From Rhyzopertha dominica (Eukaryota; Arthropoda; Insecta; Coleoptera; Bostrichidae), in the NCBI GenBank assembly GCA_025024175.1, contig QCXZ01000041.1:16177786-16241785 (forward strand): DNA of 64,000 nucleotides, in the 5' to 3' direction. Shown one piece after another: positions 46,905 to 59,959 of this stretch; position 1 is the first letter of the stretch; every line of letters begins with the position of its first letter. The notes under the pieces were generated by a model. The model ran no database searches. It worked only from the letters and a program-made list of their open reading frames with translations, and had not been told where the DNA came from. The translations under genes and the position numbers were made by a program.

Positions 46905-49900
46905 AGCTATACGCACGATTAGCTTAACATCTAATGGTCATCCCATAAAGAAAACAATATGACTTGATACGACTTCGCCAGCGGAAACAGTTAAATTATC
47001 ATGGTTTCGCAAATTCTACGAGTGCATGTATGTATGTATATATGATAGTGCCTTCATTGACGAGAAATGCCTAAAAACCGAGTAAAAATATTTGAAGGTG
47101 TTAGTCTAAAGAGTCTACCGGACAGTAATTAAAATAGTTAGACCACTACTACCAGAAGCAGCAGTATCCGAAATCGACCAAAAGTAGCTGTAACAGGCAT
47201 CTCCACTACTCGTTTTTCTGACCTAGAATACTAGAACACAATTCCTCAGCGGACAACAGACTTAGAATAGACCACGTCCCTAGGGGAAACAGCTATGGAT
47301 ATTATGCCAATCTGGCAAGCTAGTCCGACAAATGTTTGTATTACGGATACCTAACAACAAGAGATTGGTTGCTGTATGCCGGGGTAGAAAAAATGTCCTG
47401 ATTGATGTCCATCTGAAGAAAGCGCCTCTTGCAAGCTTTGCGAATAACATAGGCACGTGGACAATAGATTACCTAACTTGAACACTTGGAAAGAACGGCT
47501 TCCTTGAATGATTTACTTGTAACAAGGCGTGACTGTCATTATTCTGCTAGAGCCAGGTATCGAGGACATCATAATATACGAATGATGGAAGATATTAAAA
47601 AATATTGGCTAGCCATTATCAACAATCGAATTTACATATAACGCAAGCGACTCAATACCTTAATCTCTTCTGTAGTGCTAGGAGATCTATTTTCGCATAT
47701 CACCCTTCAATTAGCGAGCAACGAAAGCGACTGTGTTTAAATGTGGTAATTACTAACACAAAAGCTGGCGAAAAAGTAGACTTTTCATAGTTTCTTCGAT
47801 CTAACAACTTCCGTGTATTTTACCTCCATCGCAAAGATCGAACCCCCCCTCCCCTTCCCCACCTACAAAACAATATAGAGATCAATTCCAAGAGCCAACA
47901 CCAACTNTCGCAACCGAAATTTTATTACACTTTCAACTTTTATACATCCTTATTATAGAACATTATATTACCGATTCCTTAAGCATTTCCAGTGCTATAG
48001 AAATGGTCAGATTAAATGCCGCAGATATTTAAAAATTAAGTAATATTGAACAGGACTGATCGCAGAGATCATAAGCAATCAAATTACTTGTTACAAACAA
48101 CTCCTGACAACTCTCAGCGAGGAGCACACGTCGAGGAAAGAGGATGCAATTCGTATCACCATAAAAACAAAAATTGAAATTTGTGTCTTTGTGCTAAGCA
48201 AAATTCCAAATCTTACTTATACTGTGGAATACTTAACGTTGGAAAATGAATCAATTCTAAAAGTAGCCGATCCAACTGTACAACACTTTTGAATCCTTCG
48301 CTGAAATCCTGTTGCTTTCATCTCTCAAATTACTCCATCCAGTGAGTTGCTTGCATGTTAGTTTGTGGAAATCGTTGAAAATTTGAATAAATGGCATTGT
48401 GGCCTGTTTTGTTACAAATGTACGAGTATAATGGATTAGAAAGCCTTCACTGTTCGAGAAGTAACGTAGTCCAAAAACCACCGATTAGGTGTTTACAGCC
48501 TAAGGGCAATCGGTATTCTGCTTAGTTTCCTAGCATGGTCTCTAGCTCTGCCTCAGTTATTGACCTCAGGAGTTCTAGTTTACAGAACAAACTTATTCCA
48601 CACACACACAGTGAAAAATGCGCTGCCTGAAAATTTAGTGATGCAGAAGCAGAGTAAACACAACCTGTGCTTACCCCTAGCGGGTGTAATCCTACACAAT
48701 AAATTACTCACCGATACGTTCGGCTGAACTGCATGGCAATTCAGGCAAAATTGGATTTAATCAATTTAAAAAGTCATTATACAAATTAATCGTCTTCCAC
48801 CGACGCCATTCCTAGCCTGAAATTCGGTCGGTGTTTTTTTTTATTATTCGGGCGAAATGAAAACGCCAGGCCCTAAGAAAATATATTTTAGATAACAGCG
48901 TTTTTATTCGCAAAGCAGATTACATTTATTCTGGGTATAAATTGAAAATATAATTTGCATGAACGACTCCACTGCTCTGTATGCGATCGTATTTAAGCAT
49001 GGGAAATTTTAGTAACGCAAACGATCTTCGGACAGGCGTTTCTTCTAAAATGTGCGGCACTTACAAGCTATCTGTATATATGCAACATGGAATATTTAGT
49101 TGCAGATTTACACGCTGCCGCTTTGCAATTTATCCCAGTTATACACATTATATATAGATAATTGTTAAATTTTTGTTCATTTGAATGCGTTACAGATTGC
49201 ACATTACAAATGCTTCTTATGTTCTCACAGGTGAAGCTATAATAATACATTGCAGTAACAACACTTTGGTAATACAGACGGATTGCACAAACGGGCACAG
49301 ACATACCGAACCTCAAAAGTAATGCAACGCCTTGTATCGACTAAACCAGCAACAAACAACAAGTGGTTTCTCAAAAAACGTTTAAAGAATAAGTACTCGC
49401 CAATAGCTCTTCAAGAAGATTGTCTGCACAAAGTTCATCGTTTTAAATAATGGAATCAAACCAGATGGAATTAGGATATATAGCATATCGACTTTCTGTT
49501 ATTTATTTGTTCAGCTTGAACAAACTTTATCTAAATTATCTACCTAAATAAACACAAAATTTGGTAACACATTTTGGCTTCTCGGTCTTGCATGACAAAC
49601 GCTGACGCTAAATGAGTAAAGTCTGCTTTATTTTAAACATCTAATATCTATTAAATTTTTGACGTTTTTATAAGAAGCTTCCTNCGTGTGGACATTCACT
49701 GAAGTCATACATTTTTATGCGTAACACAAAATTTACCTGAATTCTCACCGTTCCCACTTGCAGCGACAGGAAATTAATTTCAAATTGTACAACAAATAAT
49801 AACGATCTCCAACAGTGAAGCTCATTCTGAACGCGACGGGATCGTAATCAAACAAAATTACGGCCTTTCAACTTTAAAAATCCTCTCTTAATTAATAAAA

Positions 49901-50125
49901 AACAAATCCATCGCGCCCCCAAATATTATGTGTGTGCATTTTGGAAAGGATGTATATTAGGCCTACATTTTGCCGAAAATGACAATATTTCGTTTGCTTT
50001 TAGATTATCTGCCATACAAACTTATGTTCTCTCTGTTTCCAAAAGGCTGCTACACAAATATAGGTATATAGAACCATAAACTAATTTACAGTTTCAAACA
50101 GCTTCTCCACTAAAGAATAAAATGA
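46905..50125. other. no gene recognised
   Basis: Frames of up to 82 codons without domains. The stretch 47300-47480 looks like decayed coding sequence (CLYYGYLTTRDWLLYAGVE) that I cannot assign. 48540-48860 is GC-richer and non-repetitive. Single N bases occur at about 47907 and 49684. Confidence 0.35.
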
Positions 50126-50132
50126 AGAACTA

Positions 50133-50406
50133 ACAGGTTTTTCAATAAGAGTTACCAGATATTGAATAAAAATATCGACTGTTTGACAACATCGTCAAAT
50201 GTCAATAGCAGAAACCGACAAGAAAGCATTATAGATTTTGTGTGGTATGCCGTGGCATTGTATCAAGGTGGAGAATGTCATTTACTTAACATTATTTTTC
50301 ACATACAATAATTGTTTACATATGTGAAAGTGTGCACACATATAAGTGTTTAAAATGAGTTATATAAATTGTGATTTCATCAGGAACTCCTTTTTGAAAA
50401 ACCCTA
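50133..50406 (+). mobile_element. TA-flanked MITE, 274 bp
   Basis: The left end ACAGGTTTTTCAATAAGAGTT and the inverted right end TAGGGTTTTTCAAAAAGGAG match over about 20 positions with few differences. TA flanks both ends. No coding capacity. The GGGTTTTTCAA ends are of the Tc1/mariner MITE type. Confidence 0.65.
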
Positions 50407-50409
50407 TAC

Positions 50410-51310
50410 ACTTGTGTACATTGTGCAAGCTGCAAAGATAGATTTTGAAACACTAAACATATATATTATCGTTGATATAATCCATGGTATAATAATAATT
50501 ACAAATAAATCACTCTAATACCCGTACACAAATTATGTACCCCTTGGTTTATTTGACGGTCAAGTAGTGCTATCGATCCCTCACATTCGGGTTTGGTTCT
50601 GTAATTACATTAACTTCCGTGTTATGCTAAATATCGCTCGACCTACATCGAGCTGCATGGTAATAAAATATGAATGGCAATTTACACGAGCGTAGATGCG
50701 TGCCGCCATACTTTACTGACCTACATGCTTATTAAAATACCGGTGCTGTTGGATCTAACTGCCGCCAGCATACATTTTACTCATATAACAGTACCACCGG
50801 AAGTTAGACAAAGACTATAAGGCTGGCAAGGGAATAAACAGATTCAGATGTAAAACAGTTAACTTTGGTGCGGTCAGTGGAACGTTCCATAGGTTTTCCA
50901 AAGATTTACTAAGTTACTTCAACTAAGTTTATGGAACAAGGGTGCTTTCGAACTCAAATGACCAAAACAGAAATAGTTTTAAATTAATCTTTCTATGAGT
51001 AAATCAACAATCTAAATTCATTAACAATCTTTTTGCTATAAAACATACTACATTTACATTCTACATAAGACAAGAGGTAAAACACACGAGGACACACGAA
51101 GCAAGTTAGTAGGAAACTGCCATATAAACAAGGCTTTTATTTTTTACGAAGATAAACTTTTATATTATGAGATGGTACCGAGTGTACCTTTACATCTAAG
51201 TGTCAAATAATTAAGGATCGCAAATTTGCCGGTGAAAATAAAATAATAATTGTTTAATATCAAGTAAAGCAGTCAATTTTCTTTTATAAGGAAACGAACT
51301 TCTGCTGCAA
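50410..51310. other. no gene recognised
   Basis: No frame of note. 50560-50830 is slightly GC-richer and non-repetitive. Confidence 0.35.
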
Positions 51311-51319
51311 CTATGGTCC

Positions 51320-51892
51320 CAGGAATTTCAAAATGGAGATACGATGCTCAAAGTTGATAAAGACGTGGGCGCAAGACAACCATCGAGAAAGTCAGGCAAA
51401 TTCGTGTAGGTACAACAGTTTCGAGAACTTGCAGGAGAAATAGGCGTCAGCACTGGATCAATTCTAACCACCTTGAACCTTCTTGAACCCAGCCGAAACG
51501 ATTACGGCAGAGAAGTACTCGTGTTGTCATCAAATGGACGAAACGCTCCAGAAACTTCCAATCATCAGCCGACATTGGTCAATAAAGAAGGACCAATTCT
51601 CTCAATCGGCCCTGCAGAGGTTGAATAACTTGGAGAAGAAATCCCGCCTCATTCACCATATTTGCTCACCGCCAACCATTTTTTCAAGCGTCTGGGCATT
51701 TTTTTCAGGATAAACGCTTCAAAAACCAAAACGATGCTAAAAACGCCTGCAGAACCCTGGAATTTTATGCTACCGGCACAAATAAACTGCTTTTCATTGT
51801 CAAAAATGGTTCTTATTTCGATTAATAATGTATTGTTACATTTAAAATATATACTTTTGAAAACCGACATTATTTTTTTGAACAATCTAATA
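51320..51892 (+). pseudogene. mariner transposase relic (DD34D-like), internally deleted
   Basis: Fragments in plus-strand frames read GDTMLKVDKD, QFRELAGEIGVSTGSI (helix-turn-helix part), then after a gap LGEEIPPHSPYL and HFFKRLGIFF, DKRFKNQNDAKNA and FYATGTNKLLF, ending GSYFD before TAA (51823-51825). These match mariner blocks around LPHPPYSPDL..DYHFF, FLQDKRF and GINKL...YFD. SPYL lacks the catalytic third Asp (consensus YSPDL), and the middle of the gene, with the first two Asp, is missing or unreadable. A likely right TIR (TTTTGAACAATCTAATA) ends near 51892. The left TIR was not found. Confidence 0.7.
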
Positions 51893-51991
51893 CTACCCTA
51901 AAATCTTTTACTCTATACTTAACAGGTACATTGGGAACTACAAATTTTGATCCTTACTACTTTTCATAATTATATTCTTTAATAACATGTA

Positions 51992-52665
51992 CAGGGTTTC
52001 TATAAGTAATTCTTGCATCCAGGGCGCTTATGGAAATTATCGATTAAATCAGCCGCCTCTCAGGAAGGTGAACACAACAATTGGTTTGACATATACTTGT
52101 CATCTGTTGTTTGTTATTTCTTTATATATTTTAATATGAGAAAACGCGTGAGAGTTTGTATTTTCAACTTCAAGGTTGCAGAAAGCTCACATTTCGGAGC
52201 TATGGGGTGATACGATTTCGCATAACTTTTAGGTTATGTGTCGTATTTATGAGGTGGTGGCTACAGTAAGTCTGTTAAATAATTGTACTATGATGGACTG
52301 AAAGATATTTTTAGCCTGCCGCAACGGTAAAATTAACAAACTAAGTGGTAGTAATGTTAGCTGCACTACATAAAGTTTCCACAGTGCAACGGTGTAGACT
52401 GTAGAGGTTACCACAAGCCTACTATACCAATAAATATTGTTATTTCTTACCTTTGAAAGAAAAATAGAACCGTAAATTAGTGGAAACTCTTTATAAAGCA
52501 ATCATAACTTAGGGACTGTAAAAGGATCTGCAGCCTTCAGTACGATCGTGCTCAGTTCAGTAATCGACGTGCTTATTGTAGTTTGGCAGCAATTATAAAA
52601 AGGCGGCACAAAGATATCAGAAATCAACACCGCCCGCGATGCACGAATCATTTATATAAACCCCG
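51992..52665 (+). mobile_element. TIR element family M1, full copy, 674 bp
   Basis: The left end CAGGGTTTCTATAAGTAATT and the inverted right end CGGGGTTTATATAAATGATT continue pairing through TTC(T/G)TGCATC and GGGCG with a few mismatches. Both ends are flanked by TA (51990-51991, 52666-52667). It has only short frames, so it is non-autonomous. A truncated inverted copy lies at 24373-24751. Confidence 0.75.
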
Positions 52666-52669
52666 TATA

Positions 52670-53475
52670 AACGTTAAACCTGAAAATGCTTTTTAGTCAG
52701 TTCATTATATGATAAATTTTTAATAATAATAAGTATATAATAGACTTTTTACTACATCGACAATAAAAAATGCAAGAGAATTGTAAGTCTGTGTTGTTTC
52801 AAATAGATGTGGAATATAACTTAGATATAATATTTAATACGTCATCTATTTATGATACATATGAATACTCTATCAATACACGCTAAAATTACAAAATGCT
52901 GAAAGCTAAGTCGTAACACCGGAGATAATTACCAGTACAGAGGCTTCAGAAGTAGCTGTATAAACTTGATAAGCTAATATTATGATAATGGTTCGAAGTA
53001 TAAAAGGAAAAATTCCAATTTTGACAACTTTTTTATTAAAAAAACTGATGGGAAGCCGCACACGAATGGAAAATCAGATACCATATTCGTCATATTTTCA
53101 TTGCAATATTCGAATTTTTCAGTACGCGAAGAGGAAATGCACTAGTGTAATAGAGCAACATATACAAGTCATCAAAGCAAACTTACATAATCCTCACTAC
53201 TAATAATACTGTTATAAATACGACATGGTTTGCAAAATGAAAAAAAAGTCTTCTAGACTCTAATCTTCATAGCGATATTTCTAGCATCGGTTTCCGAATT
53301 AAGCCATTTTTCATATTCAAAAAAGTCGTCCGCAACAGCGCCCTCATTTGCCGCAATGAAGATGAAGTAGCTCGATAGTGTCACATTAAAAAATTCATCA
53401 ATTATTATTTTGTCAGCTTACGACACGGCGCACCCACACCTCTATATAAAGTTCAAATTCTTCGCTGTCTGTACA
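52670..53475. other. no gene recognised
   Basis: AT-rich. A CTCTATATAAAGTTC TATA-like sequence sits at about 53440-53454 next to the GC-richer island, but no start or gene can be tied to it. Confidence 0.3.
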
Positions 53476-53479
53476 AGAG

Positions 53480-53770
53480 GTGTTTAGCATTTAAGGGCAA
53501 GGCGATGGGTTTGGTACTATTTCGTAACGGAGAAAGCACGTCTGAATCAGACTTTATTGACATTAACGGGCTTTTCCTGGAAATGAAGTTGTCAACGGCA
53601 GGAAATCGTTGCACTTACATGCGCTTCCAGCGCGGCTTCGTTTTAATGCAGAAGTGATACGCTTAAGCGGAGCGTTTCCTGTAGCAAGTTTAATGGCTAA
53701 TGCAAAAGAAGCTCTGTGCGTGTGCATTATAATGATCAGAAGCTAGACGCGATTCGCTTTCCTTGAATAA
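53480..53770. other. single-copy GC-richer island, possible regulatory DNA
   Basis: Non-repetitive, balanced composition, with TAATGGCTAATGCAAA and AATGATCAGAAG motifs resembling homeodomain and POU-type sites. No long frame. Regulatory function is only a suggestion. Confidence 0.25.
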
Positions 53771-53779
53771 ATACTTAGG

Positions 53780-54660
53780 AATTGAATTTTAATAACAGTA
53801 TGCTTCCATAATTGATAAAACTTGAAGGTGGGGGTGTTTTTATAACGATTGTTTACGCATCTTGATTAGATCGCTTCCTTTGAACTATATGAATTAATTA
53901 TATACCTTTCCAATATCTGGTTTAATGAGAAGTAAAAGTATTTTATCCATAATCACTTTATAATTGAAGTTTTATCCACACTTAAAAACCGTATAAAATA
54001 TTACTTTATCCATTAGTTGAATGATGAAGTTACTTTATTCCACTAGCGAGATAAAGAAAAATGCAATCTTAAATCAATTACAATAATTGTAGAGTCGCTT
54101 CTGCAGCTTCCTTCAGGATTATTCCAGGAACACTTTCTTCTATTTCTCACCAACTTCACAAATTTTTGCAAATGAAGTCGATAAACAGTCGAAAATAAAT
54201 AACAACAATTCAACACCTCCCGATATTTATTTAGTTAATTTCTATGATTTTTGGGGTGGCAGCCGCTGTCACAGCGAAATGTCAAATTATATTTTGATGA
54301 AACCATATAAAATTCCGGCTATTTTGCTTCTAAATGCCTGTGATTGTTTATAAAACATTGTATTGCATTCGTGTTTTAGACGCATTTTATCCACTTAAGA
54401 AAATTAAACGCTCGAGCATAAAATGCTATCTGAAACACTTATACAATAAATAGCTATTATTCCTAATACAACGAAAACAATATACATATTTGGAAACGAT
54501 CCATCAGATATACCAACTATGGTTAAAAAGGCACTGAGGCCACACTTGTTTACAAACTTTTTAAAAATGTCACTGTAAATGCTAACTACATTTTAACAAG
54601 GAGAGATTAGTGTAATATATACGTATCATAAATTGTCTCGTGCATTTTACATTTTGTTGT
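53780..54660. other. no gene recognised
   Basis: AT-rich without notable frames or repeats. Confidence 0.35.
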
Positions 54661-54665
54661 CATCA

Positions 54666-54870
54666 TGGAGCAGTGGACTCTAGAGTGATGCATGTTCGCA
54701 TTAAACGATGTTTTGATACAAGTTGCAAGTCGGTTTAGTTAGTTTCCAGCAGATCAATATCAATCCAAGTTTACTGTTCCTGTGCGTGAACAGCTTTACC
54801 TTGGGTAAACAATCTTTGAACACGATGCCCAATAATCAACCGGATTCAACAAGTGTTCAACGTGCGTTGT
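54666..54870 (+). pseudogene. possible DUF4817-type transposase N-terminus relic
   Basis: The frame starts MEQWTLE (54666 on), then after a stop CMFALNDVL, VASRFS, FTVPVREQ and, after a frameshift, NTMPNNQPDSTSVQRA. This resembles the N-terminus of another insect Tc1/mariner lineage (consensus like MEQWTLEHRVFAVE, then PARNTI and KPPGRPRTVRTPEN). Stops and shifts are frequent. The remaining gene is not seen. Confidence 0.45.
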
Positions 54871-55264
54871 AGGTTTAGACAAGCATTTCGAACTACTGAG
54901 TATAGTTTTCTGTATTGGTGGCGTGTATTTGGTTCCTTGGCAAGTTACTAAACTCTGATTTACAACGTATTGTATTGTTTAAGTGTACGAAACCATAACC
55001 ATAAACACGTAAGCATAAAGAATTTGGATACATATGCGGTTGTAAACACCTTATTTGTATCTAATTACAGTTGATCAGTTTTACTTTCTGTTGCAGTTTG
55101 ATGTGCTGTCATTGCCATTAGTCATTTATCAGCTGGTATCTTCGAGAACACAGAACAATATACTAAAAAAAAGAAATACTGGAAATGTTATGTGAATAAC
55201 ACAACGGCAGTACAAAATTTAAATAATATATACCACAATATAAGGCGCATGCTTAAAAACGGAT

Positions 55265-55790
55265 CAAGCAAGCCGTTGATATTTTACCTTTCAAATGTTT
55301 CTTGAGTTTTGGGAAAAATTAGTACTCTGACGGTGCTAAATCCGGAGTATAGGGCGGGTGCTCAGCCAATTCGAAAGAAAATTTTATCAATTTTTTGAAA
55401 TGCAATCACGCAGGGCCGTTATCTTGCATTTCTCGCGTTGGTTATTCACAATTTGTTCGTGCAATTTAGTTAGCATCTCTGTCCCAGAAAACTGAAGCAA
55501 GAACCTCGCTACTCGACTTTTGCTCGTGGAACTTTTGGGTTGTAAATACTGTCACTGTTTATATTGCTCTTTATTTTCAGCGAAATAGTGATAGATTCAA
55601 GTTTTATCCATAGTGACAACGCGAGGAATCTTCAAAACGAGGGCACATTTCTTTCGACGTTGTTGTGCGAACACGCTTCTGATGGTCAGCTTGTCGGAAT
55701 CCATCTGGCCAAAACCTTTCCCATTCCCAAAATGTGCAATTTTTTTACCATTTGTGTGAGCCTAATTCGTCAACCTTATAGGTAATCATT
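55265..55790 (-). pseudogene. mariner transposase relic, minus strand
   Basis: Reading the minus strand from 55790: MVKKLHILGMGKVLARWIP (compare mariner WVPHEL), then CALVLKIPRVVTMDKT and IYHYFAENKEQ. It continues PKSSTSKSRVARFLLQF, then ELAEHPPYTPDLAPSEY (about 55372-55320), which holds the third catalytic Asp in the mariner HPPYSPDLAPSDY motif, and FFPKLKKHLKGK near 55285. The order is correct for most of a mariner transposase. The DE acid near VVTMDKT reads as Asp without the usual Glu. The segment with the second Asp is unclear. Stops, frameshifts and three N bases between 55797 and 55864 are present. No TIRs were found. Confidence 0.75.
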
Positions 55791-55869
55791 ATGGATNGAA
55801 TCANTATGGTTACAGAAAATGGTCTTACCGAGCAGTGCTCATCTTTGACATCTGATCACCCTCNTTAAA

Positions 55870-57640
55870 ATTCCGCAACCCGGTCTTTAACAGTGGTATA
55901 TTAAGGACACTGATCATCTAAGGTAACCACATTATCAGCAAAAATGTATTTCCCTATAACCCCTTCAAAAATAAATACCACTTAATTATCTGAAGTAGCG
56001 GTACGAAATAAAACTACTTACTATTATCATTAAAATCGTATTGAATGAGTATAAGGATAGCTTTAGCAATATGCCCTGCGATTACTACAGTAATATACAG
56101 GCCACACACGTATCTGGTAGATAATCACAAGTCCAAAAAAAAAAGAAGAAACGAAAACTTGAAATCTTACGCAGATGAAATCGACACCGATATCGCAATA
56201 AAAAAAAGAGGTAATGCAGTAGTGTAATCGGCGTGTATATAATAATTATTTAATAAACTGCGAGTTTCTCCTGGCATAGGATGCGCATGAAAAACTTGTC
56301 CTGATGCAAGTATAAATGTATGGCAGGAATAAGGTGATTTATAGACTAGTATTTATGAAACTAGTTTAATTTCCTCTGCGTATGGAATGCAGAGATACGA
56401 AAAAAACAGGAACCGCAGATGAGAGCAGAGCAGACATTCCAGGTTGCAATTATCATGTTGTCATGATGCATGAGCTGGTGCGTTACATGTATGAGAGCGC
56501 TAAATCAACAATTAAAACTCAGCGAGCACGGATAAATTCGCAAGTTGTGTTTTGGTTCTACAAAAGCATCACCGTAGTTTCTACGATGAGATAATTTATA
56601 CGCCTTTGTTTTACATCGTTTGAATATTTTAAATAGGTATGCATAATAAAATAATTCGCGATTCAAATTAAGTTTCCCGCTTTCGATCAGCTGATCGTTA
56701 GTGATTGGTCAGCGAGCCGCACTTGTCATATCGTGTTCCCGGATTTTTTCGTAGATTTCAAACGAAACTGCAATGCAATTGAATATGAGCGAAGTGTATC
56801 TGAAGGCTTTACTGGGATGTAGAAATTTTAAAGAACGTAATAAACGGTTTACTCATGTGCTTAAATGTTTGCGCTCGCTTTTTAGGCGAACATTTAATTA
56901 GTGCACCATAAAAGAATAAATGATACTTGAATGAGGGTGTTTGTATTACTATGCTTGCAAACGTTGCCATTGTCAGCAAATTCTTAAGTATTTTCAGTCA
57001 CAGAAAACACGACATGCACTTGTAAGGCAGGATTTGAAGGGAAATGCAAGCACATTACTTTTAACTTGCTCAGTTTACTATCTTTGTACGGAATTCAATT
57101 GAATTAGTAAGATTTACGAAATTAACTATTACCTCATGAAAAGTACAAATGATTACACAGCACAAACACTTCCAAAAGTTGGAATACACGACCAAAAACA
57201 TCCACGTGCGTACTGCCAAGCTTATGTACGTTCACTTAGAATAGTTGTTAAAAACGACACCAAAGTGCGTCTTGCTTAGCTAGACTCTAAAGCCACTATA
57301 TCTGACAAAGTACCGCAATTGGCCGCCATTTTGTTTCCAACTACAAGTGGGAATAGTGGGAAGTAAGCAAACGAACGAACGTAATTTACTATGGCTACTA
57401 ATTACTTGCACCACACTAAACAATCTAGTTCGTCAGAGTAAAATGAACTAATTCATTTTAAAGTATGCAAGGGACTTGCATGATACTGACTGAAACAGAT
57501 GCGGCATTCGAACTTACAACCGCTAGCGAACTGTAATAGTATAGAATAGTAGCTACAGTACACTTCGTTATTTCATTTGCTCACTTCCAACTTTGTAAGA
57601 TATAAGATATAGTGGCATTACTGGAATCACAAATAGATCT
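55870..57640. other. no gene recognised; contains a 14-bp palindrome
   Basis: CGATCAGCTGATCG (56684-56697) is a perfect palindrome containing CAGCTG, an E-box core, in non-repetitive DNA (56640-56830). Frames of 60-70 codons at 56045-56227 and 56382-56594 have Lys/Arg-rich products without domains. Confidence 0.35.
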
Positions 57641-57673
57641 ATGATCTCTTTTATTCATTGATGTTATCACGGC

Positions 57674-57763
57674 TTCCCTAATCATAGATAAAGACAAGAC
57701 AAATAGATTGGAATCTCTCGATGGTGGGGGGTGACCATACGGATTAGTTTAGCCTAGTGACAC
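57674..57763 (+). repeat. dispersed repeat family R4, copy 1
   Basis: Contains TAGTTTAGCCTAGTGACAC (57745-57763), also present in the same orientation at 59336-59354. The preceding block (57674-57733) is the reverse complement of 59376-59434. As with family R1, the two copies share modules in different relative orientation. Confidence 0.55.
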
Positions 57764-57798
57764 GGCAAATTTTTGGCGCTAGCATCTGCTTGCAGTAC

Positions 57799-57818
57799 AG
57801 TGACTTTATAAAGTCACT
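57799..57818. repeat. perfect 20-bp palindrome
   Basis: AGTGACTTTATAAAGTCACT is fully self-complementary. It lies just after repeat R4 copy 1 and could be a cruciform or element terminus. Confidence 0.8.
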
Positions 57819-57829
57819 ATGCTTACAGT

Positions 57830-59330
57830 TGGCGGCAGGTTGGCGGTTTAGTTATTCATTTGACAGTTGCGTCGGGACCAGTTTGTCAAGAACGTATATC
57901 AGCACGTAAATAATTCAAATTCAAACTGTAATTTGTTAATAACAATAATATTTAGCTTGCATAAAATATTCTTGAACTGCCGAATGTGCGAACAGTTAGT
58001 AATTACAAGTCATTTCCTCTACAAGGCGAGTTCTGATAGTTGCAGACGAGGGGGTGAGTTGTCTAGTTTTTGTAAAAAATATATCTCAATAACCGCATGG
58101 AAGTTACTACATAGACTTGTTTTTCGATAAAGTAGTTCACACTTAAAATCATGTAGGTACACTTGGTGCTACAAAAGCTTATTATGAATTCTTAAGATGT
58201 TTAAGTGTTCTGCTTCTTCTCAAGAGTTAAAAAAATTGTTAAAAGTAAATGAGTGAGTCGATTTGCTCTTATATGGATGAGAAACAATTTTATTATATTA
58301 TATTTGTCTACTTGGGCATTGCAAATCCGCTATCACAGTCATTTACAGCTTTAAGCTATGTAATTTTATCCATCCAAATGCAAATTGGTTCACTTAAATA
58401 TTTGTAAGGGTAGTACAGTTCTAGTAAATAGTAGCGTCCTGATGATAAATATTGCTGCGGCCGTAAAGTAATTTATTATATCTGAGTAAGTGATACATTT
58501 AATCGACATTCATTATACTATCACAGCAGCAGCACTGATGTGAATATGTTTAATGGGTTGTTTTACTTCTAGATAGCGGACGAGGACGTACACAATCTCA
58601 AAAAATATCTCATAGCAAATTCAACATTAACTTGACAACAATTCAATATACTTTTATATAATGATGCATCGTACAGTATACCAGCAATTTTTATTAATAA
58701 CAAAACTTAAGACATTTTGCTCTTGGCGTTTCTTGAAATATAGTGTATGTACCTACCAAACTGGCCCCTTTGGGAAATCTTGCGTGGATACCACCCCTTA
58801 TTTATCATATACTCTTATATAATATTATAATAAAGACCCTTTGGAAATATTTTTATTTACAATGAAGGTCTGTTTAAAAAATGCATACTTGTTTCAGATG
58901 TACCAAATATGACTGAAACGCATTAACAAAGATAGCTCTTTTACGCTATCTGGTTTGTCACAAGCATTTCGGTGAGTTATTTCGACTCCCTGGAGAAAAG
59001 ACTTAAACGAAGACGTCTACCATATTTCTGTTTTATTGAAATATTTATAAATTGTACATTTATTATCATTATAATTATTTGTGAATACCAAACGGCTTTT
59101 GTTTTGTTTATCATCATTTAATTGCAAATTATTCTTAAGTAATCTCTTATTTAATTTGCAAGTAGTTTATTCCCGCGCCATTTGAAGTTATGTGACAAGT
59201 AACTTCGAAGAGGTAGTAATGGAACAAACTAGGTGCAAAGAAAGAAATTAAAAGAAAATAAAAAATCTGACTTGCATGTTGTTGCTGCACCATTTAAAGC
59301 AGTTTCCTATGTTATCGACTTGGCATATTC
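57830..59330. other. no gene recognised
   Basis: An 87-codon plus frame (57867-58130) is unrecognised. CTGGCCCCTTTGGGAAATCT (58760-58779) resembles the interior of hAT-type MITEs, but no ends were identified. Confidence 0.3.
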
Positions 59331-59335
59331 GTGTG

Positions 59336-59434
59336 TAGTTTAGCCTAGTGACACTGCAGGCGCTTTATATGAACCTACCCCCACCATTAGAGTTTCCCAT
59401 CTATTTATCTTGCCCTTGTCTATGTCCCTAATCG
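59336..59434 (+). repeat. dispersed repeat family R4, copy 2
   Basis: TAGTTTAGCCTAGTGACAC at 59336-59354 followed by a block (59376-59434) that is the reverse complement of 57674-57733. Confidence 0.55.
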
Positions 59435-59959
59435 TCAAAAATGACAATTTTAGAACCGGTAGCTATGGTTTTAATTATTAACAATTAGTAGTTCTCAAAT
59501 TTTACGGTGTGGAAATTTAAAAGAGCAGAGTGTTTGTAAAATGTCCTACTTGTTCTTAGATGCAGAATTGGAATATCGGGCATTCTACACTAAATCCCGA
59601 CAAATTAAGGGACCGATGATTCACTCGGCATTTAGCTACATCAAACAAAAAATGTTGATTATAAGCAAAAAAAAAGTGTATTTACTAAGAAAGACATGTC
59701 CCATTTGGGGCATGATATGGCAAATATTGGATTTATAAGGTAAATGCAGGTACCTAAAATATTAAAAATATTATCAGGACCGTGTAGAAAGGAAGGGTTC
59801 TACAATATGACCATTCAGAACAATGACGACCAACAAACATTTGTTGTTGTTAAAATTCCGCAAACAGAAACAAATATCAGCAAACATTTACAGCTACAAA
59901 CATAGAAGATGAAAGTATCCATTGACGAATTAAGGCTTTCGCGGTCAGGTGATGAACTG

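Noticed and set aside
53440..53470. TATA-like CTATATAAAG considered as a core promoter
   Set aside because: AT-rich DNA yields such matches often, and no transcript or frame can be attached to it.
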